A DNA stretch of 64,000 nucleotides from Pseudooceanicola sp. Lineage in GTDB: Bacteria; Pseudomonadota; Alphaproteobacteria; Rhodobacterales; Rhodobacteraceae. A program made the translations under genes and the position numbers. Position 1 is the stretch's first letter. Every line of letters begins with the position of its first letter. The DNA is taken from the NCBI GenBank assembly GCA_002709085.1, contig PAPR01000062.1, positions 1-64,000 on the forward strand. The letters are read 5' to 3'. Positions 10,519 through 19,906 of this stretch are shown one piece after another. The notes under the pieces were generated by a model, which made no database searches, had not been told where the DNA came from, and saw only the letters and a list, made by a program, of their open reading frames with translations.

Positions 10519-10655
10519 TCGGGGCAAGAAGGTCGCGCGGCGGGGCGATCAAGGCCCCCGGCGCGCCAAGGGTCTGGTCAGCGAGGGCCATGCGTCCTAA
10601 AACAAACGCAAGGGTTGCAGAGGCGACCGGGGACATTTGAGAAACGGATTTCGAC

Positions 10656-11549
10656 ATGAGCAAAGACCAGCAGACACGCCAGATCGCGGACGGACAGGGT
10701 TTTATCGCCGCACTTGACCAGTCGGGCGGCTCCACCCCCAAGGCGCTGCGCCTTTATGGTATTGAAGAGGATGCCTATTCCTCGGAAGCTGAAATGTACG
10801 GGCTGATCCACGACATGCGCGCGCGGATCATCAAATCGCCCGCCTTCAACGGTGAAAAGGTGGTCGGCGCGATCCTGTTCGAACGTACCATGGACGGTGA
10901 GATCGACGGCACCCCGACCGCGCGCTACCTGTGGGACAAATGCGGGGTCGTGCCCTTTCTCAAGGTCGACAAGGGGCTGGCGGATCCCGAGGACGGCGCC
11001 AAGGTGATGAAGCCGATGCCCGACCTCGACGCGCTGTTGAAAAAGGCCGTCTCGCACGGGATTTACGGCACCAAGATGCGGTCGGTCATCGACGCGGCCA
11101 ACCCGGCGGGCGTTCGGGCCGTGGTGGCGCAGCAATTCGAGGTGGCGCGCCAGATTCTCGGCCATGGGCTGGTGCCGATCATCGAACCCGAGGTGACGAT
11201 TTCCATCGCCGACAAGGCCGAAGCCGAGGACCTGCTGCTGGAGGCGATCCGCGCGGAACTGGACGCGCTGGAGCCGGGGCAGGAGGTCATGCTGAAGCTG
11301 ACCCTGCCGGAAAACGACAACCAATACAAAGCCTTGGTTGATCATCCCCGCGTCATCAAGGTGGTTGCCCTCTCGGGGGGGTACCCCCGTGACGAGGCCA
11401 ACGCGCGTCTGTCGCGGCAAAGCGGCATGATTGCCAGTTTTTCGCGCGCACTGACCGAGGGGCTGTCGGCCCAGCAGTCGGACGATGAATTTGACGCGGT
11501 GCTGGCGGAAACCGTTGCCCAGATTCACCGGGCTTCTGTCTCGGGCTGA
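10656..11549 (+). CDS. Fructose-bisphosphate aldolase class I
   Basis: GFIAALDQSGGSTPKALRLYGI; GTKMRSVI; LSGGYPRDEAN. Confidence 0.92.
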   Translation: MSKDQQTRQIADGQGFIAALDQSGGSTPKALRLYGIEEDAYSSEAEMYGLIHDMRARIIKSPAFNGEKVVGAILFERTMDGEIDGTPTARYLWDKCGVVPFLKVDKGLADPEDGAKVMKPMPDLDALLKKAVSHGIYGTKMRSVIDAANPAGVRAVVAQQFEVARQILGHGLVPIIEPEVTISIADKAEAEDLLLEAIRAELDALEPGQEVMLKLTLPENDNQYKALVDHPRVIKVVALSGGYPRDEANARLSRQSGMIASFSRALTEGLSAQQSDDEFDAVLAETVAQIHRASVSG

Positions 11550-11857
11550 GACCACTGTCGGGATTCCGTGCGGAGCAGGTCCGGGTCCGGCTGATTTGTG
11601 AGCCGGCTTCGAGGTGAGGGGCCGTCTGTCCGTGTGTGCGCCGGCGATCAACGCAGTAATTGCAGGGGGCGGAGTGCACCGGGCCTGGAGGGACGCGGCG
11701 AGTCAGTCACGATTGCGTCGTTCATCCAGGCGGCTTTGTGCCTGTTTTGCCATACCTCGGCAGAACCGGGCGACATCCGCATGAAAGGGGATTCCCAAGC
11801 GATTCCAGCTATGTCATGGTCCACTTTAATGCCCGTCAGAGGCATGATGAGGACAAG

Positions 11858-12157
11858 ATGAGCAATTTGGGACGTCCCGCCTTTTCGGGTCTAATCTACT
11901 TCGCAGCCGTTTTTTGTGCTGGCCTGTACTTCACCTTTTCCGCCGTGCAGGGGGATATGGGGTTGTTTCGCCGTGCTGAAATTCAGGCGGACCGCGACGC
12001 GCTGTCGGTGCAACTGGCTGCGCTGGACAAGGAGTTGGCGCAGATGGAAAATCTGACGCGGCGTCTGTCGGACGACTACCTTGACCTTGACCTTCTGGAT
12101 CAGCAGGCACGCGATGTTCTGGGCGTCATGCGCGCTGACGAGATTGTGGTGCGCTGA
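11858..12157 (+). CDS. Septum formation initiator (FtsB/DivIC family)
   Basis: Short protein with one N-terminal TM helix and coiled coil, upstream of pdhA. Confidence 0.82.
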   Translation: MSNLGRPAFSGLIYFAAVFCAGLYFTFSAVQGDMGLFRRAEIQADRDALSVQLAALDKELAQMENLTRRLSDDYLDLDLLDQQARDVLGVMRADEIVVR

Positions 12158-12162
12158 ACGGT

Positions 12163-12462
12163 TCAGCCAGTCTGCGACAGGCGCACGGGGCTTCCCTTGG
12201 CGCGGATCAGAATCCCCTTGGCCTCAAGATCGAGTTGCACGCTTTTCAGCCACCATCCCGCCGTCGCGCCACCGGGAAAGAGGGCTTGATCCAGATAGGG
12301 GTCCAGCGCCTCGCGCAGACGTTTTACCGTAATCGGCTGTTCAGCCTGCGCGTCTTTCATGCCTTTCAGCAAAGCTTCGCGCATCGCGGTGTATTTCGCC
12401 GCGTCCACCCGCGTCGTGCGGCCGGGCGTGTTGACATTCTGCACCTCGATCTTGTCACTCAT
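12163..12462 (-). CDS. Conserved hypothetical protein (possibly DUF6958-like)
   Basis: 99 aa intact ORF; TVKRLREALDPYLDQALFPGGATAGWWLKSVQLDLEAKGIL. Confidence 0.6.
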   Translation of the reverse strand: MSDKIEVQNVNTPGRTTRVDAAKYTAMREALLKGMKDAQAEQPITVKRLREALDPYLDQALFPGGATAGWWLKSVQLDLEAKGILIRAKGSPVRLSQTG

Positions 12463-12573
12463 GAGCTATGTCCGGACGTGCCGGTCCCTGTCGTTGGTCA
12501 GATCTCCAGCAGACAGGAAGTTCGCGCCGAGGTCAAATTCACACTCGCAAGAGATCGTGAAATGTTTTAAGAT

Positions 12574-12593
12574 ATAGTTCAACGTTAAACTAT
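12574..12593. promoter_or_regulatory. Candidate operator: 20-bp palindrome with one mismatched pair, upstream of pdhA
   Basis: ATAGTTCAACGTTAAACTAT, ends 20 bp before pdhA ATG, overlapping an AT-rich -10-like region. Confidence 0.5.
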
Positions 12594-12613
12594 CGGATGG
12601 GAGGAGGCACCAC

Positions 12614-13669
12614 ATGGCGACCCGCAAATCCGCTGCCCAGGATAAGGCTGCAGGCAAAGCGTCCGGCAGCGCATCGGCAGACGAGTTGAAATCCTATTAC
12701 CGCGACATGCTTTTGATCCGCCGGTTTGAAGAAAAGGCCGGCCAGCTTTACGGCATGGGTTTGATCGGGGGGTTCTGTCACCTCTACATCGGACAGGAAG
12801 CCGTCGTCGTCGGGCTGGAAGCGGCGGCGGAAGAGGGCGACAAGCGTGTCACCTCCTACCGCGATCACGGGCATATGCTGGCCTGTGGCATGGACCCCGA
12901 TGGAGTTATGGCCGAGTTGACCGGGCGCGAGGGCGGCTATTCCAAGGGCAAGGGCGGCTCCATGCACATGTTCTCCAAGGAGAAGCATTTTTATGGTGGC
13001 CATGGCATTGTCGGGGCGCAGGTTCCGATTGGCGCAGGTCTGGCCTTTGCCGACAAGTACCTCGACAATAATCGCGTGACCTTCACCTATTTTGGTGACG
13101 GCGCGGCGAACCAGGGCCAGGTCTACGAGACCTTCAACATGGCCGCGCTGTGGAAACTGCCGGTGATCTTTGTGATCGAGAACAATCAATATGCCATGGG
13201 GACCGCGCAGGTGCGCTCGACCTCCAGCGCCGATCTTTACAAGCGCGGTGAGGCCTTTGGCATCCCCGGTGAACTGGTCGACGGAATGGACGTTCTGGCC
13301 GTCAAGGAAGCCGGCGAAAAGGCCGTGGCGCACTGCCGCTCGGGCAAGGGGCCCTATATCCTTGAGGTCAAGACCTACCGTTATCGCGGCCATTCCATGT
13401 CGGACCCGGCGAAATACCGGACCCGCGAGGAGGTGCAGAAGATGCGCGAAGAGAAGGACGCCATCGAACGGGTGCGCGTGATGCTGCTGGATGGCAAGCA
13501 CGCCTCCGAAGACGATCTGAAGGCCATCGACAAGGAGATCAAGGACGTGGTCTCCAAATCCGCAGATTTCGCAAAGGACAGCCCGGAGCCGGACCCGAGC
13601 GAACTGTGGACCGATATCTACGCCAGGGATTCACCGCAGGGTGCCGCGTTGGAAACCGGGGACGCCTGA
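12614..13669 (+). CDS. pdhA: Pyruvate dehydrogenase E1 component alpha subunit
   Basis: RRFEEKAGQLYGMGLIGGFCHLYIGQEA; GDGAANQGQVYE TPP motif. Confidence 0.96.
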   Translation: MATRKSAAQDKAAGKASGSASADELKSYYRDMLLIRRFEEKAGQLYGMGLIGGFCHLYIGQEAVVVGLEAAAEEGDKRVTSYRDHGHMLACGMDPDGVMAELTGREGGYSKGKGGSMHMFSKEKHFYGGHGIVGAQVPIGAGLAFADKYLDNNRVTFTYFGDGAANQGQVYETFNMAALWKLPVIFVIENNQYAMGTAQVRSTSSADLYKRGEAFGIPGELVDGMDVLAVKEAGEKAVAHCRSGKGPYILEVKTYRYRGHSMSDPAKYRTREEVQKMREEKDAIERVRVMLLDGKHASEDDLKAIDKEIKDVVSKSADFAKDSPEPDPSELWTDIYARDSPQGAALETGDA

Positions 13670-13670
13670 G

Positions 13671-14057
13671 GTGACGACCGTACATCTGGAATTCCAGGTC
13701 AGCGATCTAAAGGCCGGCATGGCGTTTTACGGCGATCTGCTGGGCTGGACGTTCGCGCGGATGGGCGACATGGATTATTACCTGATCTCGGGTGACGGGA
13801 TCGGGGAGGGCCAGCCGGTTTCGGGCGGGTTGCTGCCGCGCAACGGGCCGGTGCCAGAGGCGGGCACCCCGCCACGCGGCGCGATGGCGACCTTTCCGGT
13901 CAAGGACGTGAATGCGGCCTATGCTCGCGCGCTCGACCTCGGCGGGGCCGAGGCGATGCCGCCAACCGATTTTCCCGGCGTGGGCCGGGTCTGTGTATGC
14001 GAAGACGGACATGGGAACATCTTCGGGATGATCCAGCCGCCGAAGGAGATGATGTGA
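13671..14057 (+). CDS. VOC/glyoxalase-family protein
   Basis: GTG start abutting pdhA stop; [24 protein letters not shown] and [16 protein letters not shown]. Confidence 0.85.
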   Translation: MTTVHLEFQVSDLKAGMAFYGDLLGWTFARMGDMDYYLISGDGIGEGQPVSGGLLPRNGPVPEAGTPPRGAMATFPVKDVNAAYARALDLGGAEAMPPTDFPGVGRVCVCEDGHGNIFGMIQPPKEMM

Positions 14058-14058
14058 C

Positions 14059-15492
14059 ATGCCAACCGAAGTATTGATGCCCGCGCTGTCCCCGACGATG
14101 GAGGAAGGGACGCTTGCGAAATGGCTGGTGAAGGAGGGGGACACGGTGTCCTCGGGCGACATCCTGGCCGAGATCGAGACGGACAAGGCGACGATGGAAT
14201 TCGAGGCCGTGGAGGAGGGCGTGATCGGCAAGCTGCTCATCTCCGAAGGCTCCGAAGGGGTCAAGGTCAACACCCCGATCGCCGTGATGCTGGAAGAGGG
14301 CGAGAGCGCGGAGGATATTGCGAAGAGCGGCTCTGACGAGGCAGCAGAGGCGGAAGACGCGGGCTCAAAGAGCGGCTCTGAGGAGAAGACAGCGGAGAGC
14401 GGCAAGACCTCCGACAAGGCGCCGGCCAAGGCGAAATCCAAAGGAGATGCGAAGGAAGAGGATGATATTCCCAAACCCGATCAGACCCCGGATTGGCCCG
14501 ATGGCACCAAGATGCGCACCCAGACGGTTCGCGAGGCCCTGCGCGACGCAATGGCCGAGGAAATGCGGCGCGACCCTAACGTCTACCTGATGGGCGAAGA
14601 GGTCGCGGAATATCAGGGGGCCTACAAGATCTCGCAGGGTCTGCTCGACGAATTCGGCGGCAAGCGCGTCATCGACACGCCGATCACCGAGCATGGCTTT
14701 ACCGGGATCGCGGTCGGGGCGGCCTTTGGCGGGTTGCGCCCGATTGTGGAGTTCATGACCTTCAACTTTGCCATGCAGGCGATCGACCAAATCGTAAATT
14801 CTGCGGCCAAGACGCTCTATATGTCCGGCGGGCAGATGGGCGCGCCGATGGTGTTTCGTGGTCCCAACGGTGCGGCGGCGCGTGTCGGTGCGCAGCATAG
14901 CCAGGATTACGCCGCGTGGTATGCCCATATTCCGGGCCTCAAGGTGGTGCAGCCCTATTCGGCGGCGGATGCCAAGGGTCTGTTGAAGACGGCCATTCGC
15001 GACCCCAATCCGGTGATCTTCCTCGAAAATGAGATCATGTACGGCAAATCCTTTGACGTGCCCGTGCTGGAGGATTTTACCGTCCCCTTCGGCAAGGCGA
15101 AGATCTGGCGCGAGGGCAGCGACGTCACCATCGTCAGCTGGGGCATCGGCATGACCTATGCGCTGGAGGCGGCGGATCGTCTGGCCGAGGATGGCATCGA
15201 GGCGGAGGTGATCGACCTGCGCACCCTGCGCCCGATCGACTACGACACGGTGCTCGCCAGTGTGCAAAAGACCAACCGCTGCGTGACGGTCGAGGAAGGC
15301 TTCCCCGTCGCGTCCATCGGCAACCATCTGTCGGCGGTGATCATGACGCGGGCGTTTGATTATCTCGACGCGCCGGTGCTGAACTGCACGGGCAAGGACG
15401 TCCCCATGCCCTATGCGGCGAACCTGGAAAAGCTGGCCTTGCTGAACGCCGACGAGGTCGTCGAGGCCGTTCACAAAGTCACCTACCGCTGA
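14059..15492 (+). CDS. pdhB: Pyruvate dehydrogenase E1 component beta subunit with N-terminal lipoyl domain
   Basis: Lipoyl motif [14 protein letters not shown], then E1 beta transketolase domain [19 protein letters not shown]. Confidence 0.96.
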   Translation: MPTEVLMPALSPTMEEGTLAKWLVKEGDTVSSGDILAEIETDKATMEFEAVEEGVIGKLLISEGSEGVKVNTPIAVMLEEGESAEDIAKSGSDEAAEAEDAGSKSGSEEKTAESGKTSDKAPAKAKSKGDAKEEDDIPKPDQTPDWPDGTKMRTQTVREALRDAMAEEMRRDPNVYLMGEEVAEYQGAYKISQGLLDEFGGKRVIDTPITEHGFTGIAVGAAFGGLRPIVEFMTFNFAMQAIDQIVNSAAKTLYMSGGQMGAPMVFRGPNGAAARVGAQHSQDYAAWYAHIPGLKVVQPYSAADAKGLLKTAIRDPNPVIFLENEIMYGKSFDVPVLEDFTVPFGKAKIWREGSDVTIVSWGIGMTYALEAADRLAEDGIEAEVIDLRTLRPIDYDTVLASVQKTNRCVTVEEGFPVASIGNHLSAVIMTRAFDYLDAPVLNCTGKDVPMPYAANLEKLALLNADEVVEAVHKVTYR

Positions 15493-15504
15493 GGAGGATA
15501 CGCG

Positions 15505-16893
15505 ATGCCAACGGAAATCCTGATGCCCGCGCTCTCCCCGACGATGGAGGAAGGGACGCTGGCGAAATGGTTGGTCAAGGAGGGGGACACCGTGTCCTCA
15601 GGCGACTTGCTGGCCGAGATCGAGACCGACAAGGCGACGATGGAATTTGAGGCCGTCGATGAAGGCGTGATCGGCAAGCTGCTCGTCTCCGAAGGCTCCG
15701 AAGGGGTCAAGGTGAACACCGCCATCGCCGTCCTGCTGGAAGAGGGCGAGAGTGCGGAGGATATCGGGTCGGCGTCTGAAGAGGCGCCCTCGGCTGGGTC
15801 TGATGAGACGTCTGGCGAGACGTCGGATGACACGTCGAGCGATGCATCGGACGACGCAGGCGACACGACGTCGAAGCCCGACGCAGAGAAGGCGACCAGA
15901 AACGCCACCTCTACCACCAAGGCCCCCGCAGCCCCGAAATCTAGCGACGGAGAGCGCATCTTTGCCTCGCCCCTCGCACGGCGGATCGCGGCGGACAAGG
16001 GGCTGGACCTGACGCAGATCGAAGGCTCCGGCCCGCATGGACGCATCGTCAAGGCGGATGTGGAGAATGCCAAAGCCGGTGCCGGCACGTCGGCGAGCGA
16101 GGTGGCTGCACCTTCCGGTGGCGCAGCCAAGGGCGAGGCGGCCAAGGCCACCATGCCCGCCGGTCTGTCCTCGGATGCCGTTCTCAAGATGTATTCGGAC
16201 CGCGAGTTCGAAGAGGTCAAGCTCGACGGGATGCGCAAGACCATCGCCGCCCGCCTGACCGAAGCCAAGCAGACCATCCCGCATTTCTACCTGCGCCGGG
16301 ATATCAGGCTCGACGCGTTGATGGCCTTCCGATCCGAGTTGAACAAGCAGTTGGCGCCGCGCGGCATCAAGCTGTCGGTCAATGATTTCATCATCAAGGC
16401 CTCGGCATTGGCGCTGCAACAGGTGCCCGATGCGAACGCGGTCTGGGCCGGGGATCGTATCCTCAAGCTCACGCCGTCGGATGTCGCCGTCGCCGTCGCG
16501 ATCGAGGGCGGATTGTTCACGCCGGTGCTGCGGGACGCGGATCAAAAATCGCTCTCTGCACTCTCGGGCGAAATGAAAGACCTCGCGGGGCGGGCGCGCA
16601 ATCGCAAGCTGGCACCGCATGAATATCAGGGCGGGGCTTTCGCGGTCTCCAACCTCGGGATGTTCGGGATCGACAATTTCGACGCCGTGATCAACCCGCC
16701 GCACGGGGCCATACTGGCCGTGGGGGCCGGGGTGAAGAAACCGGTCGTCGGCGCGGATGGCGGGATCGAGATCGCCACCGTCATGTCTGTCACCCTGTCG
16801 GTGGATCACCGGGTGATCGACGGCGCGCTTGGCGCGGAGCTGTTGCAAAAGATCGTCGAAGGGCTGGAAAACCCGATGGCGATGCTCGCCTGA
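15505..16893 (+). CDS. pdhC: Pyruvate dehydrogenase complex dihydrolipoamide acetyltransferase (E2)
   Basis: Lipoyl domain, peripheral subunit-binding domain ([17 protein letters not shown]), catalytic [12 protein letters not shown]. Confidence 0.96.
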   Translation: MPTEILMPALSPTMEEGTLAKWLVKEGDTVSSGDLLAEIETDKATMEFEAVDEGVIGKLLVSEGSEGVKVNTAIAVLLEEGESAEDIGSASEEAPSAGSDETSGETSDDTSSDASDDAGDTTSKPDAEKATRNATSTTKAPAAPKSSDGERIFASPLARRIAADKGLDLTQIEGSGPHGRIVKADVENAKAGAGTSASEVAAPSGGAAKGEAAKATMPAGLSSDAVLKMYSDREFEEVKLDGMRKTIAARLTEAKQTIPHFYLRRDIRLDALMAFRSELNKQLAPRGIKLSVNDFIIKASALALQQVPDANAVWAGDRILKLTPSDVAVAVAIEGGLFTPVLRDADQKSLSALSGEMKDLAGRARNRKLAPHEYQGGAFAVSNLGMFGIDNFDAVINPPHGAILAVGAGVKKPVVGADGGIEIATVMSVTLSVDHRVIDGALGAELLQKIVEGLENPMAMLA

Positions 16894-16952
16894 GGTCGGC
16901 GCACGCGGCCTGATGAGGGTGCGCGTCTCTACCTGAGGTTGCGAGATTTGGG

Positions 16953-16983
16953 AAAGGCCGGGACAGGGCGCCCGGCCTTTTTT
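16953..16983 (+). terminator. Rho-independent terminator after pdhC
   Basis: AAAGGCCGGG-acagggcg-CCCGGCCTTTTTT. Confidence 0.88.
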
Positions 16984-17103
16984 CATGCGCATCGCCCTTG
17001 GCAGAATGAGCCTGCGCAACCAATAACCTGTTCGTGAGAGCGGCTTGATTAGGCGCTCGGGTGAAACCGGTGCAGACTGCGGCGCAAAGCTGGGGAGGAT
17101 CGG

Positions 17104-18159
17104 ATGCGCCAAGTTACGCTGCACGTCTTGCATGGGAATGAGCGGGTCGCGGCCCGAGGGCGAGGCCTCGCGTCGCCCCGTAGGGGCAGGCTTCGTCGCC
17201 TGGCGGCTCTGGCTGCCACTATAACGACCCTCTCAACGGCCAGCGCCATGGCAGACCCCGCGTTCTGGAAGAGCGAATGGCCCGAGACGGATTTCTCGAA
17301 AACCACACTGGAGAGCTGGTCGGACGTGATGTCCGGCGGGCCCGGCAAGGACGGTATCCCGGCGCTCTCCGATCCCGAGATGCTGCCGGTCGCCAAGGCC
17401 CGCCTGCCAGAGCGGGAACCGGTGCTGACCGTCGCGCTCGACGGGGCCCCGGCGCGGGCCTACCCCTTGCGCTACATGACCTGGCACGAGATCGTCAACG
17501 ACCGCATCGGGGGCCGCCCGGTGGCCGTGACCTTCTGCCCCCTGTGCAATTCCGCCATCGCCTTTGATCCGCGCGTCGGCGGGCGTGTGCTGACCTTTGG
17601 CGTGACCGGAAAACTGCGCCATTCCGACATGGTGATGTATGACCGCGAGACGCAAAGCTGGTGGCAACAGGCCCTCGGTACCGCGATTGTGGGGGAGTTG
17701 ACGGGCACGAAATTGCAGGCGCTGCCCTCGTGGATGGAGAGTTTTGCGCAGTTCCGCGCCGCGCATCCCGGTGGTCTGGTGATGGCCGAGCCGCGTGGCA
17801 ACCGACCCTATGGGCAGAACCCCTATGCGGGGTATGATTCCGCCGCGAAGCCGTTCCTCTACTCCGGTGCGCCGCCGCCGCATGGCGTGCCGGCATTGGC
17901 CCGCGTAGTGCGGGTCGGGGACCGCGCATGGCCCCTGCCGCGCCTCGCCAAGGCGGGTCGGATCGAAGAGGCCGGGCTGGTGCTGACGTGGCAGGCGGGT
18001 CAGGCCTCCGCTCTCGACAGTCGCGAGATGGCGGCGGGGCGCGATGTCGGGTCGGTTCGGGTGCGCGACGGGCAGGGGCGCGACGTGGTGCATGATGTGC
18101 TCTTTGCCTTTGCCTTCGATGCGTTCTGGCCCGACGGGACTTGGATGATCGGGGGGTGA
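17104..18159 (+). CDS. DUF3179 domain-containing exported protein
   Basis: N-terminal signal-like region; MTWHEIVNDRIGGRPVAVTFCPLCNSAIAFDP typical of DUF3179; start uncertain. Confidence 0.85.
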   Translation: MRQVTLHVLHGNERVAARGRGLASPRRGRLRRLAALAATITTLSTASAMADPAFWKSEWPETDFSKTTLESWSDVMSGGPGKDGIPALSDPEMLPVAKARLPEREPVLTVALDGAPARAYPLRYMTWHEIVNDRIGGRPVAVTFCPLCNSAIAFDPRVGGRVLTFGVTGKLRHSDMVMYDRETQSWWQQALGTAIVGELTGTKLQALPSWMESFAQFRAAHPGGLVMAEPRGNRPYGQNPYAGYDSAAKPFLYSGAPPPHGVPALARVVRVGDRAWPLPRLAKAGRIEEAGLVLTWQAGQASALDSREMAAGRDVGSVRVRDGQGRDVVHDVLFAFAFDAFWPDGTWMIGG

Positions 18160-18238
18160 TCGGGCGTAAAACGGGCGTCGATCAGCGGTCATCGGAGGAA
18201 CCGAGCCGGAGACCACGGTGCAGGCGCGACAAAACCGC

Positions 18239-18267
18239 TTAACAAACCCGGCGCGGCGCGCTATGCC
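18239..18267 (+). promoter_or_regulatory. Candidate promoter for Cys-rich leader ORF
   Basis: TTAACA-N17-TATGCC; predicted start falls near the A of ATG 18274. Confidence 0.4.
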
Positions 18268-18273
18268 TTGGAC

Positions 18274-18318
18274 ATGACGCGCCGCCAGATCATTATCTGC
18301 TGCATTACCGCCTGCTGA
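18274..18318 (+). CDS. Candidate Cys-containing leader peptide MTRRQIIICCITAC upstream of cysS
   Basis: Short ORF with three Cys codons (one CC pair) in 14, 81 bp before cysS; mutually exclusive GCCTGC/GCAGGC pairings. Confidence 0.5.
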   Translation: MTRRQIIICCITAC

Positions 18319-18399
18319 GACAACTCGCAGGCCGCTTCTTCGTTTCCAATTCCCGACGATCTTGCTAAGCCGCCTGCGGACCAACCGCGAGGGACCGAG

Positions 18400-19803
18400 A
18401 TGGTCGAGATACGCCTGACGAACTCCAAGACCCGCCGCAAGGAGGTCTTGGCCCCGATCGATCCCGCAGACGTGCGGATGTATGTCTGCGGCCCAACGGT
18501 CTATGACCGCGCGCACCTTGGCAACGCGCGCCCGGTGGTGGTGTTCGATGTGCTGAACCGGCTGCTGCGGCACGTCTACGGGGAGGGCGCCGTGACCTAT
18601 GTGCGCAATTTCACCGATGTGGATGACAAGATCAACGCCCGCGCGGCGCGCGATGGGCGCACGATCCGCGAGATCACGGACGAGACGATCGGCTGGTACC
18701 ACGAGGACATGAAAGCGCTCGGGGCACTGCGGCCGACCAAGGAGCCGCGCGCGACGGAATATATCGAGCAGATGGTGGAGATGATCGATGAGCTTGGCGC
18801 GCGTGGCCATGCCTATGCGGCTGAGGGGCACGTGCTCTTCTCTGTTGACAGCTATGCGGATTACGGTGCGCTGTCGGGCCGGACCGTGGAGGACATGATC
18901 GCTGGCGCGCGAGTCGAGGTCGCCCCCTACAAGCGTAACCCGATGGATTTCGTCCTGTGGAAGCCCTCGGAGCCGGATTTGCCGGGTTGGGACGGGCCGA
19001 TGATCGGGGGCGAGCGGCTGGGTCGTGGGCGCCCCGGTTGGCATATCGAGTGTTCTGCGATGGCCAAAGCCCTGCTTGACGACAAGTTTGACATTCACGC
19101 GGGCGGTATCGACCTGACGTTCCCACACCACGAGAACGAGATCGCGCAAAGCTGCTGCGCCAACGGCACCGAGGAAATGGCCCGCTTCTGGCTGCACAAC
19201 GAGATGCTGCAGGTCGAGGGCAAGAAGATGTCCAAATCGCTGGGCAATTTCTTTACCGTGCGGGATTTGCTGGATCAGGGGGTGCCGGGCGAGGTGATCC
19301 GGTTCGTCTTCCTCGGCACGCATTACCGCAAGCCGATGGACTGGACGGAGAAGAAGCGGGATGAGGCGGAGGCCACCTTGCGCGGCTGGCGCGAGGTGAC
19401 TGCTGGCGCGACCCCGGAGCCGAACCCGCACTCCGACGTGATGACGTGCCTTGCCGACGATCTGAACACCTCGGGCGCGATTGCCAGCCTGCACCGGCAA
19501 TACGCGAATGTCCGCAAGGGTGCGTTGCGCCCCGGTCGGTTCTTGTGGAGCGCGCAACTGCTGGGATTGCTCACGCCAGACCTGGGCGGCTGGGACGCCA
19601 CGGCGAGCGTCGACCTCACCACCTATTCCGACGCCTTGGCCGCCGCCCGCGCCGAGGCAATGGCCAGCAAGGATTTCTCCCGTGTCGATACGCTCAAGAC
19701 CGCCTTGACGGCGGCGGGGGTCGAGGTGCGTATGTCCAAGGAGGGGATCGAATTGATCCCCGGTCCGGACTTCGATGCAGACAAACTGGAGTTCGTGTCG
19801 TGA
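18400..19803 (+). CDS. cysS: Cysteinyl-tRNA synthetase
   Basis: [19 protein letters not shown], [19 protein letters not shown]. Confidence 0.97.
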   Translation: MVEIRLTNSKTRRKEVLAPIDPADVRMYVCGPTVYDRAHLGNARPVVVFDVLNRLLRHVYGEGAVTYVRNFTDVDDKINARAARDGRTIREITDETIGWYHEDMKALGALRPTKEPRATEYIEQMVEMIDELGARGHAYAAEGHVLFSVDSYADYGALSGRTVEDMIAGARVEVAPYKRNPMDFVLWKPSEPDLPGWDGPMIGGERLGRGRPGWHIECSAMAKALLDDKFDIHAGGIDLTFPHHENEIAQSCCANGTEEMARFWLHNEMLQVEGKKMSKSLGNFFTVRDLLDQGVPGEVIRFVFLGTHYRKPMDWTEKKRDEAEATLRGWREVTAGATPEPNPHSDVMTCLADDLNTSGAIASLHRQYANVRKGALRPGRFLWSAQLLGLLTPDLGGWDATASVDLTTYSDALAAARAEAMASKDFSRVDTLKTALTAAGVEVRMSKEGIELIPGPDFDADKLEFVS

Positions 19804-19844
19804 GCGGGTCGTCGCGACATGCGGGGACGAGGGGGGGATATGTC

Positions 19845-19891
19845 CAGGGGGCGCTGTTCCAGACCCCAGGATATTTCCGGCAAGACAGATG
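19845..19891 (+). repeat. Composite intergenic element: GC hairpin remnant plus GGATATTT..AAGA..GATG motif
   Basis: ccaGGGGGCGCTGttccagaccccaGGATATTTccggcAAGACAGATG; same architecture as 26919-26977. Confidence 0.55.
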
Positions 19892-19906
19892 CGGGATGGT
19901 CCGGCG

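Noticed and set aside
8851-10527. 558-aa minus-strand ORF opposite pgk
   Set aside because: Shadow of pgk; unnatural composition and no recognisable motifs.
11550-11857. Small ORFs between the aldolase gene and ftsB-like gene
   Set aside because: ORFs in several frames on both strands, none with plausible composition or clear ribosome-binding site.
17233-19557. 774-aa minus-strand ORF opposite DUF3179 gene and cysS
   Set aside because: Spans two well-supported plus-strand genes and their intergenic region; low-plausibility composition.
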